A stretch of 64,000 nucleotides of DNA from Strobilurus pachycystidiatus. Its lineage: Eukaryota; Basidiomycota; Agaricomycetes; Agaricales; Physalacriaceae. Positions 1 through 11,072 of the stretch are shown one piece after another. Under the pieces are notes generated by a model. That model worked only from the letters and a program-made list of their open reading frames with translations. It was not told the DNA's origin and searched no databases. Position 1 is the stretch's first letter, and every line of letters begins with the position of its first letter. The position numbers and the translations under genes are program-made. The stretch lies in the NCBI GenBank assembly GCA_019915135.1, contig JAHLMK010000006.1, positions 310,001-374,000 of the forward strand, in the 5' to 3' direction.

Positions 1-664
1 GATCAGAGGAAGGCAGCACTCTCTGCAGCAGAGTAGAGAAGCACTGCTGATCGGGCATGGTAGAGCTGAGCCCGTCAGGGGGGCAATGGAGTGTTATCGA
101 CAACGGATGCGACTGAGAGCGGTGCATCACATCTCTGAAGAGAACGGGCCAATTGAAAGGACGTCGATAGGGCTTCTCTACAAGAATTCGGAGGGAAGAC
201 CAAAGTGAAGGTGTCCTGAGCGCAATTGTACGCCAGCGGCGGCATGTCTGACTGATGAGCCACGGACCCGCCGCCGTGTTGAGACTGTGGTTACGCTTAT
301 CGGTGCAGACCCAATGAAATATTTCCATGAGAATCTCGGGGGGAACGTGTCGAAGAGCGGACAAAAGGCCAGTAGAAATCGAGACCATCCCCTCAAGTCT
401 GCGCTTCTCTGCCTCTAGACGGTCCCTTTCTGCACAGAGCAGCGATATTGTGGCGTTCAAGCGCTGGAGCTCGCTTTCTACGGGAGGGATTCTGTTCAAC
501 GCATTGGGTAGTATGTTCTCCCTGATGACTTGAGCATCGGAGTCGGATATGGGCTCGTTCGACTTTGACAGGGCATCGAACAAATCGGAGGAGAAACCGG
601 GAATGGCCACAGTCTGGGAGAAGCGATAGACACCTCCACAGGAAGCACAGAGTAGTCCGGTCAT
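1..664 (-). CDS. F-box protein, N-terminal part (runs off the window)
   Basis: This is the first about 221 codons of an F-box-type gene; the rest lies beyond base 1. The start is the ATG at 664, which opens a CxxC motif (LLCASCGG), then a coiled coil (ELQRLNATISLLCAERDRL) and the F-box-like core (LRHVPPEILMEIFHWVC). The same order is seen in the neighbour at 996-2564, with close similarity along the shared length, so the two are tandem duplicates. An upstream exon is possible, as in that neighbour. F-box proteins usually dock substrates on SCF ubiquitin ligases. The substrate here is unknown, and agaricomycete F-box families are large and variable. Confidence 0.8.
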   Translation of the reverse strand, partial: MTGLLCASCGGVYRFSQTVAIPGFSSDLFDALSKSNEPISDSDAQVIRENILPNALNRIPPVESELQRLNATISLLCAERDRLEAEKRRLEGMVSISTGLLSALRHVPPEILMEIFHWVCTDKRNHSLNTAAGPWLISQTCRRWRTIALRTPSLWSSLRILVEKPYRRPFNWPVLFRDVMHRSQSHPLSITLHCPPDGLSSTMPDQQCFSTLLQRVLPSSD

Positions 665-995
665 TGGAAGCGGCCTAATGATAGATAGATAGATGACATT
701 GATCGCAAATATGTTCAAAGCTAGTAAGCTGACCTGAACGTACGAGACTTGTCTGGTAGCTTTGTCTTTGGAATTCAGACCTTATATCTTGGTTGAAGAG
801 GATCCGGTAGTGACAATGAACCACGGCGGCACAAGCGATCGAGGAGATGGTGGGTGAAGGGAACAAAGTCGTGTCACCGGGGTCCGCTTTCTGCAGCGCC
901 TGAAGCCACGCATCTTCCCAACGCCTCCGTGACATCGAGAACAGTACATAAAGCCGCATATGTATTGGACTTGGAATGTACAAGTACACCGAGAA

Positions 996-2564
996 CTACA
1001 CAATTCGATGCCCACTTTTGAATTCGACCACAAAAGAAGTAAGGTGTGGTAGACAACAAAGAACCCCATCGCGATCCAAGCCCTGCACGATGGCCTGGAG
1101 CTTCTCCTCTCCCACGCCATCGTTGTCGTCGTCTATCTTAACGTGAGCTTCACGCAAGCCCGGTGTAGTATTCAAAATTTCCAGGACCTGAGCTGCTGTC
1201 ACGTTGATCCCGCGCCGTACATGTAGCTGCAGGATCTCTAGAGGGCATCGCGATCGCTCAAGGAAATCGACAACAGGCTCGAAGTTGTCGAGATCCCGTA
1301 GATGGAGTTCTTGGAGGAATGGCGCGGCAAAGTGGAGCTGCGAGTGAACGTCTACCAGGGTGAGGGAAAGATGATGGATTGGGGACGGGACGGGGTGTGA
1401 CAGCGCGCCAGGGGGTAGGACGGAACGCAGCGGCCCTCCATGTCGAGGATCTACGGTGAAAGACCTCAGCTGCGTGCAGCGGGAGAGAAAGGTGTGACTG
1501 AGGTCCACGAAACGTTTGCCCAAAAAGGTGGGTGATAGTTGCACGCTCGTCAACTGACCATAGGGAAAATCAAGATCTAATGTGGCACCGAGACCATACC
1601 CGCCTATCCGGACAGACCGAAGTTGCGGTGCGTGAAGTAGGGCGTCTCTGCACATGTTTCCGCTTTGAGAACGAGAAAGAAAATTTGAGCGTGACAAGCC
1701 CGTTGTAATCAATGCAAAGGAGGAAAGCAAGGGAAGATGTTCCCGGATAGTATGCAGGCTGTATAGAGCAAGATGCCCATCCATCACAAATTCCACATCT
1801 TGCCACCGATCAGAGAAAGGCAGCACCTTTTGCAGCAGAGTAGAGAAGCAATGTTGATCGCCTGCAGAAGAGTTGGGCCCGTCAGGGGGACAATGGAGTG
1901 TTATCGACAATGGATGCGACTGGGCGCGGTGCATGACATCTCTGAAGAGAATAGGCCAGTTGGGAGGACGTCGATAGGGCTGCTCTACAAGAATTCGGAG
2001 AGAAGACCAAAGTGAGGGTGTCCTGAGCGTAATTGTACGCCAGCGGCGGCAGATTTGACTGATGAGCCACGGACCCGCCAGCGAGTTTAAACTGTGGGTG
2101 CTTTTATCCGCGCAGACCCAGAGGAATATCTCGATGAGGATTTCGGGGGGGAAGTGTCGAAGAGCGGACATGAGGCCAGTGGAGACTGAGACCATCCTCT
2201 CGAGTCTGCGCTTCTCTGCCTCTAGGCGGTCCCTTTCCGCACACAGCAGCGATATTGCAGCGTTCAAGCGCTGGAGCTCTGTTTCTACGGGAGGGATGCT
2301 GTTGAGCGCATGGGGCAATATGTTCTCCCTCACGACTTGGGCATCGGAGTCGGATATGGGCTCGTTCGAGGTAGACAGGGCATCGTACAACTCAAAAGAG
2401 AAGCCGGGAATGGCCACTGTCTGAGAAAAGCGACATGACTCCCCACAGGAGGTGCAGACTAGTCCACAGTGGCTAAAGAAACCATGGTTAATATCTTCAG
2501 ACCGTGGCCGACCATTGACTCACGAGAACGTGTGCAGTGTGCTTGCCGGAGTTGTACTCGCCAT
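996..2564 (-). CDS. F-box protein, two exons
   Basis: The model is complement(996..2472, 2524..2564), 505 aa. No ATG lies in frame at the position used by the paralogue at 1-664. An upstream ATG at 2564 joins in frame through a 51-nt intron (2473-2523) with GTGAGT donor, a TTAAC branch-like site and a TTTCTTTAG acceptor. The protein has a Cys motif (HCGLVCTSCGESC), a coiled coil (LQRLNAAISLLCAERDRLEA), an F-box-like core (LRHFPPEILIEIFLWVC) and a Leu-rich C-terminal half typical of fungal F-box/LRR-like proteins. A role as an SCF adaptor is inferred from family only. The first-exon choice is the least certain part. Confidence 0.75.
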
Positions 2565-3025
2565 GATGATGGTGCGGTGGAATGACGTCCACCCCTATAG
2601 GGGCTATGTTTTGATGTTAGCGGACTTAGCAGACATCGCAACGCCTTCCGTCGTTGTGTCTTCGCCGTCATGCCCGTGGAATCCAAAACATGACTGCGCC
2701 GCCTCTCCGCCTCTGCGAACAGCGCTGTCTACGCTTAGACTGCTGCGCGTCATGTTAGCGACCATGCGAGCCCAATATCAGTCATGCGGCCGGCTCGTGC
2801 CAAATTGCGCTCCAACATGACTCCTCACCAATTGTATCAAACACAATACGGAGATTGGGACGCCTCGGACTCGTTTGGTGCTCGGCAGCTAGTGGCAATT
2901 CGGCGGAGACCACTTGGGAGACGCGTCATCCCAGGGGACTGTATGGACCGTTGTGGACCCTATCAATAATTATACAGGTTTTATTCGTGAATGTACACTT
3001 GTCTCAAACCCCTCGTTCGAGGTGA
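2565..3025. other. Intergenic, nothing recognised
   Basis: This stretch lies between the start of one F-box gene and the stop of the next on the same strand. It holds the promoter region of the upstream gene. No RNA gene, repeat or conserved protein frame was seen. Confidence 0.5.
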
Positions 3026-4703
3026 TTAGAGGTCGACAGTCTGGTAGCGACGATGGCGCCTATGTACACGACGCTTGGCACGCCTTGCCTTCTTCATCTC
3101 TCGAGGACTCCAATCTACCATTTCGAAACCTTCCATGTTTAACTCCATGTCCCAGTCGCGTTCTGCCCAGATCCCATACTCTAGCGAGTCTTCTGTCCTA
3201 CCGTCCATCTCCTCGTTGCCATGCTGGTCGTACCAGTCACTCCAAACTGTGTATCTCTCGTCATCAGGTTCAGATGCGAACTCGGATGATACGACTATCC
3301 CTTCCTTAGTCAACTTGGCCGGCCCCATTTCTGAGTCTCCTATCGTCCACATGTCGTGTTTGCTCGAATAGCTTAATGCGAGTGTGCAAATCGTACCGAT
3401 GGTGTGGATGATGCCGAGGAAATCAGACCAGATGGCAAGTAGCTGCAGGTTGACCTTGTGCGCCCGTCCCTGCTGACGCGTGGAAAATTGAAGAAAGCCT
3501 TCATCGACAGAGCATGAATTGCTGAATCGCAGACCAAGAGAAGATAGTCTAGGCAGTCTATATGCCAGATGGAACTGCTCGAAGCTCCGGGAAAGCCACT
3601 GGATGAGACGGAATCCTGGGGCTTTGTCCGGCGTCGCCGGGCCCCAGTACCAACCCTCACCCTCTTCGGATATGGATTTCAAAGTGAGTGAGAGATTGCG
3701 GATCAGAGGTGCAGCAGCAAAGTCAATCAACGTGTCTTTCAAGACAGAGTCTAGGGTTACGTGAGCATGTGGCGTTGAGAACGCAATGGATACACCGGTA
3801 CGGACCTTTGTACCCTATCGAGAGGTTCAGAGTCACTAAAGTTGCCTTTACACGGGACAGAAGCTGGTGGAGGTGCTCGAGGTCTTCCACTCCCAGGACA
3901 GTATAGTATAGCGTGTCGAGCGCGGCCATTGAATGAGGAGCAATGCGAGCAGTCATGGGGCGCATGTAGTCCCATTCCGAGCGGTCCATGAATCGAGGGC
4001 GGACAGTCACCTTCAGAGTCTTTATTTCATCCCAGTCATGCTCATGGGCGGCGCAAATCTCGCTGTCGTCGCACACAAAGACGCTCATCAAAGACAGATA
4101 GCTGACGTTTGGCAGCGCGCGTACGATGAAGCATATATCGGAAACATGCGGGATGATGACGCCTTGCAGCGAGAGAGAAGTGAAGGTGTGTGTCATTGTC
4201 GGGCACATTAGCTCCCGTAGCAGACCATGGCCGTAGTCATGCCACGCCACATTCAGGATTGCGAGCTCGTCAATGGTGGGAAAATATATGAGGTCGTTGC
4301 CGTCCGGAAGGTAGCAGGGTGTGCGCAGTGCGAGTGGGGCGCACTCCCTCGGAAAGGCTCGTACTTCACATATGATATCTTGCGTCTCGTCCTCCAGGAA
4401 GAAATCTAAGTGAAGTCGACGAACGGCGGCGAGTGTACCCGAGGACAGTGTCCAGGAGATATATTGTGTCTCCCATTTGCGGTGAAGCCGTAATTCAGCA
4501 AAGAATATTTGACAGATGTATGAACGGAGTTGCTTGCAAGTGAGGGAAACACTCGCGAGGGTGCGGTACACGTCTCTGCACATTGGTCGGCGAGCAGCCG
4601 TCCATCTACGTGAACGTTCACAGCTCAAGCAGACCTGAGTCTGAACTTGAGCAAAGATGTCGTCCCATAGTTCTATCGGGAGGTCAAGTGCCGAAATAGT
4701 CAT
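3026..4703 (-). pseudogene. F-box protein gene broken by a frameshift
   Basis: This is a paralogue of the intact gene at 4978-6660. The N-terminal frame starts at the ATG at 4703 (F-box core DLPIELWDDIFAQV) and ends with a premature stop at 3723. The C-terminal frame continues in another register from about 3,780 to 3026 and ends in the same basic tail (RRHRRYQTVDL) as the intact copy. Comparison places a net 5-nt loss just after the segment LSIGYKG, near 3,800. No GT-AG intron repairs it, so it is probably a pseudogene or codes for a truncated protein. A sequencing error cannot be excluded. Confidence 0.75.
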
Positions 4704-4744
4704 GATGAGAGATGCGATGAAAGAGAGGGTGGCAATAGTGGCGC

Positions 4745-4752
4745 TACTTATA
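4745..4752 (-). promoter_or_regulatory. TATA-like box
   Basis: The minus strand reads TATAAGTA about 42-49 nt upstream of the ATG at 4703. The paralogue has a TATA box at the same distance. Its place supports the internal ATG over the in-frame start at 4775, which would lie upstream of the box. Confidence 0.5.
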
Positions 4753-4977
4753 CGCGGAACAAATGCGCTGATCATCAGGGTGAGCGTGATTCATGATGAT
4801 GGCCAACAATGATTATATGGGGCACAACGAGTCAACACTCAGGGCATACTCGGCCTTGTCACAGCCTCTCACAGGATTGACGCAAAGTTCAAGCCACGAG
4901 AGTATCATGGAACAGAAGGCTTTCATTGCATCTTGATGTACTCATTACAGGTATTTCGACGCATGTATGACTCGAGT

Positions 4978-6660
4978 CTATCTCAAGTCAACAGTCTGAT
5001 AGCGGCGATGGCGCTTCAGATTGTGCCCACGCCGCTTAGCCCTTTTCGCCTTCTTCCTCTCTCGAGGACTCCGAGTCCAATCCATCATGTCGACACCGCC
5101 AATGTTCAACTCCGTGTCCCAGTCCTCTCTCTCCCAAATTCTGTACTCCAGTTCGTCTTCGGACATGCTACCAACCGCCTCGTGCCCGTGTTGAGCATAC
5201 CAGTCATTCCAGAATGTGTACCGTTCATCGTTGGGCTCATCTCTGTACTCGGAGGAAACAACAATCCCTCTATCAGTTAGAACCTTTGCTAGGCCCGGGT
5301 CTCCCAGCGTCTCCATGTCGTGTCTGCTCGAGTAACTCATTGTCACTGTGAGGATTCTGCCCAGCCCGGAAATGGTGTTGAAAAAGTCAGCCCAGACAGG
5401 AAAAAGCAGGGGATTGACGGGAATTGACCAGTCCATGTGCTTCATAAAATCATAGGTTCTGTCAAAAAGACAGTCATTACAGAATCGCAGACTGAGGGAG
5501 GATAAGTGGGGGAGTTGCCCGCAGAACGTGAAGCTCCGGCCAAGCCATCGAACGAGGTGGTACGCAGGAGGCACGTCTGTCGGTAAATAATGTGGCCAAC
5601 CGCTCAGATTGTTTTCTTCGCGAAATGATGTCAAAATCAGTGAGAGACTACGAATCAGAGGTGCGGATACGATGTTGAGTACCCTGTTCCTGAGGACAGA
5701 CTCTACATTATGAGCATGAGCATTGTGACAAGCAATAGAGAGTGATAGGTCCCACAAACCTCTGTAGCCGATTGAAAGGTTTAGAGTCGTCAATGAGGCT
5801 TTCACAGTATCCAAAAGCAAGTGGAGATGATCCAAATCCTCCGTGGTAAGGACGGTGTATGATAATGTATGCAAGGCAGACATTGAATGAGGGGTGATGC
5901 GAGCGGTCAGAGGACGCATGCAACTCCATTCATTCGGCCTCATGAATCGAGGACGCACAGTTACCCTCAAAGTTTTGATCGTATCCCAATTATGCTCATG
6001 TGCGCCACAGACCTCGTCATCGTCACGCACGAAGACACTCATAAGAGAGAGGTGCTTCACGTTGGGCAGTGCGCGCACGATTGAGCATATGTCGGAAGCG
6101 TGTGGAATGATGACAGTGTGGAATGAAAGACTAGTGAATGAATGTTCCATTGTAGGGCTCATGAGCTCTCGCAGTAACCTGTGATTGTAGTCATGCCACG
6201 CCACATTCAAAACCATAAGGTCCTGAATGTTCGGAAAGTGCCTGAGGTCATCCCCGTCCGGAAGGTAATCGGGAGTGCGAAGAGTGAGCGGGGCACATTC
6301 CCTCGGAAAGGCGCGCGTTGCAATGATGACTTTCTGTGTTTGGTCTTCTAGAAAGAAGTCCAAGTAGAGTAGGGACACGGTGGCGAGCGCCTCCGAGGAT
6401 AGTGTCTGGAAGACGTACTGTGTCTCCCGCTTGCGCTGAAGCCACATCTCAGCCAGCACGATTCGACGTGTGTAGGGAAGGAAGTGTTTGCAAGTGAGGG
6501 AAAGGGTCGCCAGGGTGCGGCGGACATCCTTGCATATCGGCTCGCAAGCAGGCTTTGGTGGAAGGTATAGATATTTACAGCACGAGCAGACTTGAGCCAG
6601 AACTTGGGCAAAGATGTCGTCCCATATCTCGGTAGGAAGGTCAAGTACAGAAAGAGTCAT
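4978..6660 (-). CDS. F-box protein with basic C-terminal tail
   Basis: Single exon of 560 aa from the ATG at 6660. That ATG matches the F-box start of the paralogue and lies about 40 nt after a TATA box; the longer in-frame start at 6783 would lie before the box. The F-box-like core is at residues 5-16 (VLDLPTEIWDDIFAQV), followed by Cys pairs and a long Leu-rich region. The tail is very basic (KKAKRAKRRGHNLKRHRR), suggesting nuclear location or nucleic-acid contact. It is intact, unlike its frameshifted neighbour at 3026-4703. SCF adaptor function is a family inference. Confidence 0.8.
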   Translation of the reverse strand: MTLSVLDLPTEIWDDIFAQVLAQVCSCCKYLYLPPKPACEPICKDVRRTLATLSLTCKHFLPYTRRIVLAEMWLQRKRETQYVFQTLSSEALATVSLLYLDFFLEDQTQKVIIATRAFPRECAPLTLRTPDYLPDGDDLRHFPNIQDLMVLNVAWHDYNHRLLRELMSPTMEHSFTSLSFHTVIIPHASDICSIVRALPNVKHLSLMSVFVRDDDEVCGAHEHNWDTIKTLRVTVRPRFMRPNEWSCMRPLTARITPHSMSALHTLSYTVLTTEDLDHLHLLLDTVKASLTTLNLSIGYRGLWDLSLSIACHNAHAHNVESVLRNRVLNIVSAPLIRSLSLILTSFREENNLSGWPHYLPTDVPPAYHLVRWLGRSFTFCGQLPHLSSLSLRFCNDCLFDRTYDFMKHMDWSIPVNPLLFPVWADFFNTISGLGRILTVTMSYSSRHDMETLGDPGLAKVLTDRGIVVSSEYRDEPNDERYTFWNDWYAQHGHEAVGSMSEDELEYRIWEREDWDTELNIGGVDMMDWTRSPRERKKAKRAKRRGHNLKRHRRYQTVDLR

Positions 6661-6698
6661 GGTGGGAGATGCGATGAAAGTGGGTGGCGCTGGTGACG

Positions 6699-6706
6699 CT
6701 ATATAG
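6699..6706 (-). promoter_or_regulatory. TATA-like box
   Basis: Minus strand CTATATAG, about 39-46 nt upstream of the chosen ATG at 6660. It is conserved in position with the box of the paralogue at 4745-4752. Confidence 0.55.
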
Positions 6707-6789
6707 GCGGAACAGATGCGCTGATCATCACGTACGTGAGTCATGATGATGGTAATGATCAGGGCGAGGCGGCGGCGCGCCATGATGAG

Positions 6790-7760
6790 CAGACATGGGC
6801 GAGACGGAGCTGTGGCACCCTTGGATTGGGAGCGAGTATGAACGTTGGGATGGGCTGCTCAAGAGCAAAGATATATCGAAGGATTTTGAAGAGAACCTTC
6901 GCAACAGCAGAAGAGGAAGCGGATCCCATCACGCGCCTGAAAATAATTAGTATAGACACCACAGGATGATAGCAACGCACCAGGCGTGAGCGAGGAGCGG
7001 TTCTCAAGCGTGGAGTTTGTTGACGGAGCCGGCGCTCAGGTTTGGCGTACGGAATGGCAATTACTTACTTGAGCAATTGATTCACAAGGCTCTCTGTATG
7101 ACCAGATGCTGTGACACACAGAGAGAGATGCGAGCTTCGATCAATGCATATGATTTGCAGTTGATCGCGTTGTCGAGGTCAGAGCCCACTCAGAGCCAAA
7201 CTTGTTCGACGCGATCGATATTAGATTTCCGGCATGGTCCGTGCGTGCATCAGGCCAGGTTACATGGTCCGTGCACGACTGCCCACTATATAATTCACCT
7301 TTCTCTGAACTTGAACCCTATCTCTTGTGCACGGGTTAGCACTATCGCCAGTGAAGTCACGACTGAGGCATAGTCTTTTGCTGATTGCAAATTACACATC
7401 CGAACACGTCTACTGGCTTCGGCCTTTAGCAATTTTTGAGAACCTATCCTCGGGATAGCATTATTTAGAGAATCTACTACTGTGGCGTAATAAACTTATA
7501 TATCTCTTCCTCCATGTGCAAAGCTCAGAGCGAATTAATCCCCATCCTTCTGTGTCTTTTTCAGTGCCAGTGAGAAGGGGGGACTCTGTATCAGACAGTC
7601 CATCAGCGGGGCCGACGAAATCCTTTCATTTCGGCTTATAAGCTCCTGAGGCTTGAGACCTGTGTGACCTGCCCCGCTGGTATTCCGTCAAGATCTCGAA
7701 AATCATGATACTTAATGCGTGCGTAGTAGCGAAAAAGTCAAACTGATGACATTTGTAGAT
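6790..7760. other. Intergenic, nothing recognised
   Basis: No conserved frame, RNA gene or TIR element was identified. A short motif (catggtccgtgc) occurs twice near 7,230-7,275. Confidence 0.4.
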
Positions 7761-8687
7761 TTATGTGTCGTCTTCATCTCCGGGACCCGTAATAGACTCA
7801 ACATCATCCAAGAAGACCGGTGCGGGGATGATTTCCCTCGCTGTGATAGCTGAGGTGGGGACCAGTTGCGCGGTGTCTTGAGTGACGACTGGAGATGCCG
7901 AGACTGGTTCTTGGGAGATGATAAGCGACGACACTGGTTCTTGAGAGCCAATGGGCGAGGATACCGGCTCCAGAGAAACTATAGGTGACGAGACAGGATT
8001 TGCTGGTGAACTGGTTACGTCCTCTGATGCTGTAGGCGAGGGGACGGCGACGGATGAGGCTCGGCGACTGGTGATTTGCGGCTATACAGATACGTCAAGG
8101 CTGAGGCTATACAAAACATGTCGGACACTCACAGTAAACGCAGTCGCCTCGACTGTTACAGGAGCACCAGGAGTGGTCTCTGGCGCACCAGAAGCCAGAG
8201 AAGGCGACGCCTCAGACTGACGTTTCTACGTCAAGTCGAGGCTATGCAGAACATTTCTGACACTCACAGCAATTCCAGTGGGGCTCGCATCGATTGTTAC
8301 AGGACCACTGGGAGGGGTGTCTAGCGCACCAGCAGTCACAGAGGGCGACGCCCCGTCTTGGCGTCTCTATACAAAATGTTTGTCATCGGAAGTAGACCAA
8401 AAAGTGGATTCTTACCACATCGCCGTCTCTTTCGTGCCAAAGGAGCTTGAATCCAGTATTTTCGCGTGACTGCGTGTTCAAAATCAGCTTTGTATACGGA
8501 TACAGCAGCGATGAAGAGTCTACGTTGAACGGGAATGCAGATCGCTTGCCCGTGATCGGCGGATTTGCAAAGTTGGACGTTTGGGAGTAGCCGTTGTGGG
8601 TGTTTTGGCCTGAGCTTCTTCCACGGGAGCGCCTTGGCCCGCAATAGATGAAGCGAGGAGAACGAGACCGGCCTTGATGGGGCGCAT
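7761..8687 (-). CDS. Secreted Ser/Thr/Pro-rich protein, five exons
   Basis: The model is complement(7761..8081, 8133..8216, 8268..8366, 8416..8519, 8579..8687), 238 aa. Introns are 49-59 nt and the last three are phase 0. Residues 1-20 look like a signal peptide (MRPIKAGLVLLASSIAGQGA). A short middle part (YPYTKLIL, FKLLWHERDGDV) has no family I recognise. The C-terminal half is mucin-like with repeats of EPVSS and an acidic end (DDVESITGPGDEDDT). Such proteins are often cell-wall or secreted glycoproteins. The first intron has a weak donor (GTCCAA) but is required to keep frame. Exons 2 and 3 are duplicates. Confidence 0.65.
8082..8366 (-). repeat. Tandem duplication of an exon plus its intron
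   Basis: Unit one is exon 8268-8366 with intron 8217-8267. Unit two is exon 8133-8216 with intron 8082-8132. Both exons encode ASPS..(T/S)GA...TP..(G)PVT, and both 51-nt introns begin GTGAGTGTC and share GTTNTGNATAGCCTC. The unit boundaries follow the splice sites, so the copy number of the Pro/Ser/Thr segment changed by whole exons. Confidence 0.75.
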
Positions 8688-9214
8688 GATGTCTCGGGAT
8701 AATGATAGAGAAGGCGCGAGGGTGTGTAATTAGTATCTGACCAGCAGACACGAGAGCAGAAAGAAGATGGGGTCGGTATCCGAGTTTCCTGCTCTATATG
8801 TTCACGTCCTAAATTATGGCGGCGCATTCGCACTGGCAAGGGCACCATGGCAAAGAAAATGACGTCGTGGATCGGCGCCCGACAACGATTGTCCTGACCA
8901 TGGTCGTTGAGCATCTACAATAGCTCAGTCAGCTGATACCTATGCTGAGAGGACTGGTTTGCTGACCCAATCCATACCATGACCGCTAGCACCGCCTCAA
9001 TACATTGAGCGGCGTGTCCAGTTAAGGTACTGTCGCCATCGCCGCCGAAAGAGCACCCAGATTACCACTGGAAACGATGTGCATAGGCAAATTGCGGTGA
9101 TTGACGTCCCACTTTGCTCGATGTCTACTGCTACCTCACCAGCAACATCGAGACGAGCCCGAGTGCACATCTTCAAATACATTCAGGCCGTGATCTAAGA
9201 GAAACAGAAACAAC
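8688..9214. other. Intergenic, nothing recognised
   Basis: This holds the promoter side of the secreted-protein gene and the downstream side of the reductase relic. No feature could be supported. Confidence 0.4.
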
Positions 9215-10145
9215 TCACCCCAGATAGCGCAGGGCACGCAAACACCCCAATATAACACTCGACTTGACGATGTTCGGAATCCCATCCGAGCTGTTCCACG
9301 CGCCGTCGAGGGCGCCGTTAATATTTCCTGTGCGCAAAATGATTAAAGACAGGCCCGTCTCTTCCGACGCTCGGAGTGGCATCTTTTCGGCAGCCCACTT
9401 GCCCTCGACGTGAGCCATTCACACCGCCACCTGGCAACAAAATCAAGGTGTGTCCGCCAAAACGAGAGAGGATAAAGGCAACGTACCATCTAACCGATGA
9501 ACACCGATGGAGCTCACAAGCTCGGAGTGCACATGATGAGGTGCACATGATGAGGTGCACTTAGTGCTTGACGAGGGCCCGCAAAGAACATCCTCGAAAG
9601 ATGCCAGCGCGGACATCGAGGCCGACCTTCCAAGCAGCGGTATTGATCTGCTCGACAAGGCATCAGAAAGGTACACCTCTCGAAAGAGCCTTGCTATTAC
9701 TTACCTTTCCGTGCAGCGCCTTCCTTTCGAGGAACTCATCCCATATGAGCAAGACAACCTTCTCATGCGTAGCGATGTCCGATTCGTACCCTCGACTTCT
9801 GACGCCCGCCGTTACTAGCTCACCGAGCTCAAGCTTGCTCGACCGACAGCGTATATCCACCACTTTCGGCCAAGAACTCGCCAACATCGATGAGCCTGAG
9901 CGCCCGGTAGTGCCGGTGATCAGCATGACATCGCCATCAGATTCATATGTCTGCAATATCGACGCGCGGACGAAGGTACCCATTGCGTCGAGTCGGGCGA
10001 GCGTTGCCTGCTCTCAAAGTCTCTCGTCCTCGTCAACCGACTTCGCCAGAAACGCAGCAATAGTCGTGATGTTCGGATGCTTGTATGCAAAGTCTGTTGT
10101 CTCCAACCAACGACCGTGAACGGTAGCGTTCTGGATCCACATCGC
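9215..10145 (-). pseudogene. NRPS-like adenylate-forming reductase, relic of the C-terminal half
   Basis: Read on the minus strand, pieces in three frames line up in order with a carrier domain end and a thioester-reductase (R) domain. They are TDFAYKHPNITTIAAFLAKS (carrier helix), VMLITGTTGRSGSSMLAS (NAD(P)-binding TGxTGxxG), NTAAWKVGLDV (the HNAW-type segment), VEGKWAAEKM (the S/GK-W catalytic region) and a segment ending GAWNSSDGIPNIVKSSV. An in-frame TGA near 10,020 and several frameshifts interrupt it, and no adenylation domain is visible upstream. Intact relatives reduce a carrier-bound acid to an aldehyde. This copy should be dead. Confidence 0.75.
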
Positions 10146-11072
10146 CTGCAAGCTTGGACTGCATCAGACCAATTTCAATGCCATCACTGCCGGACATACC
10201 TGTCGCGTCCCCGCTAAGAAAGGGCATCCATATCCTGAAGTTGGGTGCCGAGACGTGCGGACCAGGGACCTCCCGAAGTCAAGTCAAGAGTCAAATGTCT
10301 GGATGTCGACGGTGTATCAGCCTCTCCCAGGACATATGATGAGACTAGGTGACTAACCTTCTTGAAGTGATGTTACCTGCTAGATATAGCAGATACACTG
10401 ATTGTCCGCGACGAAAAGACTGCCACCAGCGAGAACGATTCCGCTGATTGCGCAACGTATTCTCCTGCACGAGTGGCTGCAGGGACAATTTGCGACGGTC
10501 ATCTTCGCTCGATCGTTCGGGTGTACTAGAAAGACGAGATGGTCGCGATGGGAAAACGAACAGTGCCGCGAGGTTGAGCGAGCTGTTGAGCGGTGGAAGA
10601 GTCCATCCGGGCGCATGATGTAGCCATGGGAGGGAGGCAGGCAGGGCGGTTGAAGAACAGGGAATGGGTGCGGCGTGGCAATTCTATGCATCTTTTTCGA
10701 ATCCTGAACGCTTGCTCTAGTAGGCGGTGACTGAAGCTTAGCGAGCATTTGAGGTTGTATCAGGAAGGGCTCTTGGGTCATGGGCAGCATCGACGTGTCG
10801 TATCCTGATACTAGTACTTATGAGTCAACTTGCCACGCTAACGCCCTGAGCTGAGTAAGAACGCACCGATGCCAGCCCATCAGCTATGTTCTTTCAGAGA
10901 TGCCGTTAACAGCATATAATGATCCAAGCAGAGGTGGACGCAATCGACACGCAAGTCACTGGCGCGGCATCCATGTGGTAAAGGGTAAAGAGCATTCGGC
11001 AATTCCCGGTATTTGCGAGACGCGTTATTTAGCCTTATTTATCACCCCTTTCCTTTCTTCCGTTCACTCGCC
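10146..11072. other. Intergenic, nothing recognised
   Basis: Open frames here have no recognisable motif. Part may be older debris of the adenylation or carrier region of the neighbouring relic, but I cannot show it. Confidence 0.35.

Noticed and set aside
2459..2686. Separate 75-codon gene on the minus strand
   Set aside because: It overlaps the first intron of the F-box model and ends inside the Cys motif. It is better explained by splicing.
10380..10790. 136-codon minus-strand frame as a gene
   Set aside because: Its composition and lack of motif suggest chance.
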